Source of the DNA: Euglena gracilis | Taxonomy: Eukaryota > Euglenozoa > Euglenophyceae > Euglenales > Euglenaceae | Assembly (NCBI GenBank): GCA_900893395.1 | Contig: CAAHFI011198515.1 | Span: 1 to 31,896, forward strand | Direction: 5' to 3' | DNA length: 31,896 nucleotides | Shown here: piece by piece, positions 29,912 to 31,896 of the stretch | Numbering within the stretch: the stretch's first letter is position 1 | Layout of the letters: every line of letters starts with the position of its first letter | Made by a program: the position numbers and the translations under genes | Notes under the pieces: generated by a model | Seen by the model: only the letters and a program-made list of their open reading frames with translations | Database searches by the model: none | What the model was told of the DNA's origin: nothing

Positions 29912-30174
29912 ATACGCATCGCCCGCTCCAACGTCTCCGTAGTGCGGAAGATCATCTCTCCCGCATACGGGGGCAGGCGCGATCTGCGCTGCGCTGGTGG
30001 CTGAGGTGCCGGCTGCTGGACGGCAGATGGATCTGGTACCGCATATGCGGACCGGCTGCTGGTAGCCGCGGCGAATACCGGGGCTGAAACCCTCTCAGCA
30101 TGTGGGGCACCCGGAATCGGGGCCTCAGCATACTGAGGGTACTGGGGTATGGCGCGCCAGAAGGCTGCGGCCAT
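29731..30174 (-). CDS. Open frame, 147 aa, likely 5' end of the unknown locus
   Basis: The start at 30174 sits in a strong eukaryotic start context (CCACCATGG on the minus strand) and lies just downstream of a 250-bp AT-richer gap, so it is the best candidate for the beginning of the 24.7-30.2 kb locus. The protein opens with a Pro/Ala/Gln-rich, probably disordered stretch and then a more ordered segment with a Phe-Met-Gln-Ala-Leu-Trp core. No domain recognised. Confidence 0.45.
   Translation of the reverse strand: MAAAFWRAIPQYPQYAEAPIPGAPHAERVSAPVFAAATSSRSAYAVPDPSAVQQPAPQPPAQRRSRLPPYAGEMIFRTTETLERAMRMCAHPPTEPFMQALWDAYCAQLLVVANTPVAQWCPCGQALMTGRRYFSSQPIPASNPARP
29742..29884. repeat. Four spaced inverted repeats
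   Basis: CCGG-TTCGAA-CCGG with a G-G mismatch (29742-29757), CCCTG/CAGGG around TCAT (29785-29798), TGTTGG/CCAACA (29832-29849), and TATGCA/TGCATA enclosing CCC-AAA-GGG (29861-29884). Confidence 0.75.
30035..30138. repeat. Run of hairpins with CATATG, CGAATA and GAAT centres
   Basis: CCGCATATGCGG with GGT/ACC outside (30035-30053), CGG/CCG around CGAATA with GCC/GGC outside (30065-30084), GCTGA/TCAGC (30083-30099), CCCG/CGGG around GAAT with GGC/GCC outside (30106-30124), and CCTCAG/CTGAGG around CATA (30123-30138). Confidence 0.83.
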
Positions 30175-30177
30175 GGT

Positions 30178-30254
30178 GGACCTGGTCCAGGTCCGCGCCC
30201 AGGCAGCATGATGCTACCCGAACGACGACGACAACTAAGGGTAACCTTGTTGTC
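30178..30254. repeat. Non-coding hairpins incl. GTAA loop
   Basis: GGACCTGG/CCAGGTCC around T (30178-30194), AGCAT/ATGCT around G (30205-30215), and GACAAC-t-AAGG / CCTT-GTTGTC around GTAA (30230-30254; ten pairs). Confidence 0.87.
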
Positions 30255-30368
30255 AGTCGCTTTGAGTGCTGGTGCACTGAAAAAGAAGGCTTCTATCTTA
30301 ATCAAAAACTCTGCGAGAAAGATAGAGAAATAATGAAGTGCAGGGGGGGTATAAACGCGAAACATTCA

Positions 30369-30418
30369 CATAAAACACACGCATTCTCCAAAACGAAATC
30401 GTTTCAGAAGTGTTTATG
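30369..30418. repeat. Nested inverted repeat in the non-coding gap
   Basis: CATAAAaCAC/GTGTTTATG (nine pairs, one bulge) encloses AAACGA/TCGTTT around AA (30391-30404). Confidence 0.8.
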
Positions 30419-30429
30419 TTTATGTCTAT

Positions 30430-30600
30430 GTTATTGCGCTTGTTCCACAGCTTCCAATCCTGCTGGATATATCCAACAAACTGGATGCTGGCTCCCAAGT
30501 GTCCTCCTCTGGCCCATACCCTTTCCAGCGAACTTTCCATAGTGCACACCCCTGTCGACCTTGTGGTCTATTATCTTATCGACCACAAAGTCGTCCGTTT
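30430..30600 (-). pseudogene. Chromodomain-like tail of the integrase (element fossil)
   Basis: Directly after the C-terminal module, the minus strand reads [10 protein letters not shown] and keeps the general layout of a chromodomain start (Val-x-Lys-Ile-x-Asp). Chromoviruses use this tail to recognise histone marks. Only a remnant is visible, so this is an inference from position and a short match. Confidence 0.5.
30464..30475. repeat. Palindrome TGGATATATCCA
   Basis: Perfect 12-bp palindrome just beyond the chromodomain-like remnant. Confidence 0.7.
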
Positions 30601-30615
30601 CAGGTAATCTGGAAC
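30557..30615. repeat. 8-bp hairpin and GTAAT hairpin in the integrase tail
   Basis: TTGTGGTC/GACCACAA with GAC/GTC outside (30557-30592), and GTTTCAG/CTGGAAC with one wobble around GTAAT (30597-30615; Pro-Asp-Tyr-Leu-Lys). Confidence 0.85.
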
Positions 30616-30677
30616 GGGGCTTGAAATATAGGCAGGGGATAGCTTTTCCGTCTGGGGGCTTAGGTACGGTTTGAAGT

Positions 30678-30691
30678 CGTCCATATGGACG
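30678..30691. repeat. Palindrome CGTCCATATGGACG
   Basis: Perfect 14-bp palindrome inside the integrase C-terminal module, sharing the CATATG centre with 30039-30050. Confidence 0.85.
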
Positions 30692-30800
30692 TCCTCAATC
30701 CCGTTGGGCAAGGCAACTTTATATCGCCCGCTACTACCTAACCTCTCCAAAATTTCGCATGGGCCGAGCCAAAGAGGATCTAGCTTGGAAGATTGCATGC

Positions 30801-30851
30801 GGGTGCGGTTATTCCGTACCCACACGCGGTCACCTGGACTATACACAGGTG
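30801..30851. repeat. Two hairpins in the integrase C-terminal module
   Basis: GGGTGCGG/CCGTACCC with one wobble around TTATT (30801-30821), and CACCTG/CAGGTG (30831-30851). Confidence 0.82.
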
Positions 30852-30914
30852 TGTTGAAGTTTGTAAAAACGATTTCCGTTTGTTGGAATGAATTTCTGTG
30901 ATACGTGATTGGAC

Positions 30915-31008
30915 TGCAGAGCGGAGTGATTCCACTTCTGCAAACCACGTTTCACAGCTGACGCTACTTCGGGCGGGTCTCTCCGAGGGGATATCCCTAT
31001 GGCCGGAG
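30915..31008. repeat. Two compound hairpins in pol
   Basis: TGCAGA and AGTG face CACT and TCTGCA around ATTC (30915-30942). CTCCG and AGGG face CCCT and CGGAG around GATAT (30981-31008). Confidence 0.8.
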
Positions 31009-31353
31009 GGTCTCGTCCGAAACAATTTTGTACGGTGAGTGTGGTAATACCAACCCTGGCAAGGTATTGATGTAAAATAAACACCAATGAAGAACGGATA
31101 ACCAATTCTTACCCGAGTCAGCCAGTGAAAGGCGAAGCATATTGACAACGGATTTCACGGCTGCCTCGGCTCTACCATTGCCTTTCGGGCGGTATATAAT
31201 GGAAAAATGCTGCTCAATGCCGAGTAAACCGCACAAAGTTGTGAAAAACCGCGAAGAGATCAAGTGATCTTGATCACTCACGATTTCGTTCGGTAAACCC
31301 ATTAAGCAGATGCATTTCTCCAGGAATATGGATGCCAAAATTTGGGCTGTCAA
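30997..31353 (-). pseudogene. Integrase catalytic core, C-terminal half (element fossil)
   Basis: The segment resembles the rve-type core. A Gly-Leu-Pro-x-Glu-Ile-Val-Ser-Asp stretch corresponds to the second catalytic Asp region. A Tyr-Arg-Pro-x-Gly-Asn-Gly-Arg-Ala-Glu stretch about 35 residues on corresponds to the catalytic Glu region. The following INTLPG and HSPYKIV segments match the usual tail of the core. Remnant only. Confidence 0.8.
31258..31278. repeat. Overlapping inverted repeats in the integrase core
   Basis: GATCAAG/CTTGATC around TGAT (31258-31275) and AGTGATC/GATCACT around TT (31263-31278) share bases, so two alternative 7-bp hairpins are possible over the catalytic-Asp segment. 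Confidence 0.83.
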
Positions 31354-31492
31354 CCCTGCTTTCCGGCATGGAATGGCTACTATGTACCCACTCAGCCGAC
31401 AGACGACAACAAAACGTAATCGTAAATTTTGTCATCTGATCCTTTGCAAGGTTCAAGTTCGAGAAATCCATGCGGGACGTAAAAATGTCAGG

Positions 31493-31582
31493 TGGTACGG
31501 GGAAAAAGTCCATCGTACCAGGGGGGGTACCTCTGCGCGGTTTCACAGCCTGACAAATTTGGCACCGTTGCGAAATTCGCAA
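31493..31582. repeat. GGTACC-type repeats and TTGCGAA palindrome
   Basis: TGGTACG/CGTACCA (31493-31520) overlaps GTACC/GGTAC (31515-31530). TTGCGAA/TTCGCAA around A is at 31568-31582. Confidence 0.78.
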
Positions 31583-31757
31583 ACAGCGCGAATATAAATC
31601 TTTTTCACTCAGGGTTGTGCAATATCTGCGACCCACTAGTGAAAGAAGTTTGGGGGCCCCAGGGTGACCATGGTTGTGATAGCTCAAAATCACATCATCA
31701 ACCAGGTCTTGGGGTATACAATATTTATAACCAGAATCATTCCGGAAAATAAGCCGC

Positions 31758-31795
31758 AATGGTGATAGAGAGTAATTCTCTATGGATTCACCATT
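31758..31795. repeat. Nested GTAAT hairpin, 14 pairs
   Basis: ATAGAGA/TCTCTAT around GTAAT (31765-31783) is enclosed by AATGGTG/CACCATT (31758-31764 and 31789-31795). Confidence 0.92.
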
Positions 31796-31832
31796 ACGAA
31801 GTCTATTCACAATGGTACTATATACCGGGTCG

Positions 31833-31895
31833 CGCGAATAATCCCATTCGCGGAAAAATAGGGGGGTAGGAGTTTCCGTACGCGTAATGCGACGG
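31833..31895. repeat. Two hairpins at the right edge
   Basis: CGCGAAT/ATTCGCG around AATCCC (31833-31852). CGC/GCG around GTAAT is continued by CCGT/ACGG (31876-31895). Confidence 0.83.
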
Positions 31896-31896
31896 G

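Larger units (their letters stand above)
30175..30430. other. AT-richer non-coding gap between pol and the unknown locus
   Basis: No convincing coding frame. It holds a nested inverted repeat (30369-30418), an 8-bp inverted repeat TCTATCTT / AAGATAGA (30292-30326), a GTAA hairpin (30230-30254) and GGACCTGG / CCAGGTCC around one base (30178-30194). On the minus strand TTTATACCCCCCC (about 30342-30354) could be a promoter element for the frame starting at 30174. I could not identify an LTR boundary here. Confidence 0.4.
30571..30948 (-). pseudogene. Integrase C-terminal GPY-type module (element fossil)
   Basis: The segment YSPGDRVWVRN, then LDPLWLGPCEI, RYKVALPNG and HMDDFKPYL fits the C-terminal integrase module of Ty3/Gypsy elements, including the Gly-Pro-Cys variant of the GPY/F motif. 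The known role is DNA binding and target choice. Part of the remnant pol. Confidence 0.8.
31274..31810 (-). pseudogene. Integrase N-terminal region with H2C2 zinc finger (element fossil)
   Basis: The frame shows the integrase H2C2 pattern: a His-rich start (HNHGHPG) followed about 35 residues later by Cys-x2-Cys (CQIC). This finger precedes the catalytic core in Ty3/Gypsy integrases and helps multimerise the enzyme on LTR ends. Part of the remnant pol listed above. Confidence 0.75.
30430..31896 (-). mobile_element. Ty3/Gypsy chromovirus-like LTR retrotransposon, 3' part of pol
   Basis: The minus strand carries, in the usual order, an H2C2 zinc-binding segment, a retroviral-type integrase core, a C-terminal GPY-type module and a chromodomain-like tail. 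This order is characteristic of Ty3/Gypsy elements of the chromovirus branch. The copy is a fossil: the parts lie in several frames, so it is broken in a handful of places, and it continues past the right edge, where RNase H, reverse transcriptase, protease and gag would be expected. No LTR was identified inside the window. It has also acquired or kept several of the locus-specific hairpins seen elsewhere, which suggests it is not a recent arrival. Confidence 0.85.

Noticed and set aside
30175-30430. An LTR boundary or polypurine tract after pol
   Set aside because: No matching second copy exists in the window and the G-rich run at 30343-30349 is on the strand opposite to that expected for this element.

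Overview
The window is eukaryotic in character. It has a megasatellite-like tandem array and the integrase end of a Ty3/Gypsy-type LTR retrotransposon with a chromodomain-like tail. No rRNA, tRNA, CRISPR array or bacterial-type operon was seen. The lineage cannot be fixed by eye: a GC-rich protist or a fungus would both fit, and no host housekeeping gene is present to decide.

Layout. (1) Positions 1-23614 are one head-to-tail satellite array of about 110 units of 211-215 bp. It is cut by the left end of the window, where base quality looks poor. The units fall into successive blocks (A-F) that differ by a few diagnostic indels and substitutions, and the last 1 kb is decayed. Long open frames here are by-products of periodicity, not genes. 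(2) 23615-24735 is unique and apparently non-coding. (3) 24736-30174 holds a series of minus-strand open frames in changing phases: proline/alanine-rich stretches, a Lys-Gly-Glu low-complexity stretch, and two longer frames (434 and 559 aa) with Cys-x2-Cys and His-x-Cys motifs. I recognise no family. They may be one spliced gene, several genes, or decayed cargo of the neighbouring element. (4) 30175-30430 is a short AT-richer non-coding gap. (5) 30430-31896 is the 3' part of the pol region of a Ty3/Gypsy chromovirus-like element on the minus strand (H2C2 zinc finger, integrase core, C-terminal GPY-type module, chromodomain-like tail). It is an old, broken copy and continues beyond the window.

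The most striking signal crosses these gene boundaries. From the end of the satellite to the right edge, the DNA is packed with short perfect inverted repeats. Their arms are different at every locus, but their loops fall into a few recurring AT-rich words: GTAAT, TTCAT/TTGAT, CGAATA, GAAT, GTAT, and the palindromic centre GATATC. I find 16 GTAAT words in this 8.3 kb, and about 14 sit between complementary arms. Read on the coding (minus) strand, many loops fit ATNAN and mostly sit in one codon phase, giving Asp/His/Asn/Tyr-Tyr, Asp-Glu or Asp-Gln pairs in the open frames. The same hairpins occur in the unknown frames, in the integrase region and in non-coding gaps, so the process that makes or keeps them is not specific to one gene. 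I regard this as the candidate undescribed system. All counts are by eye.
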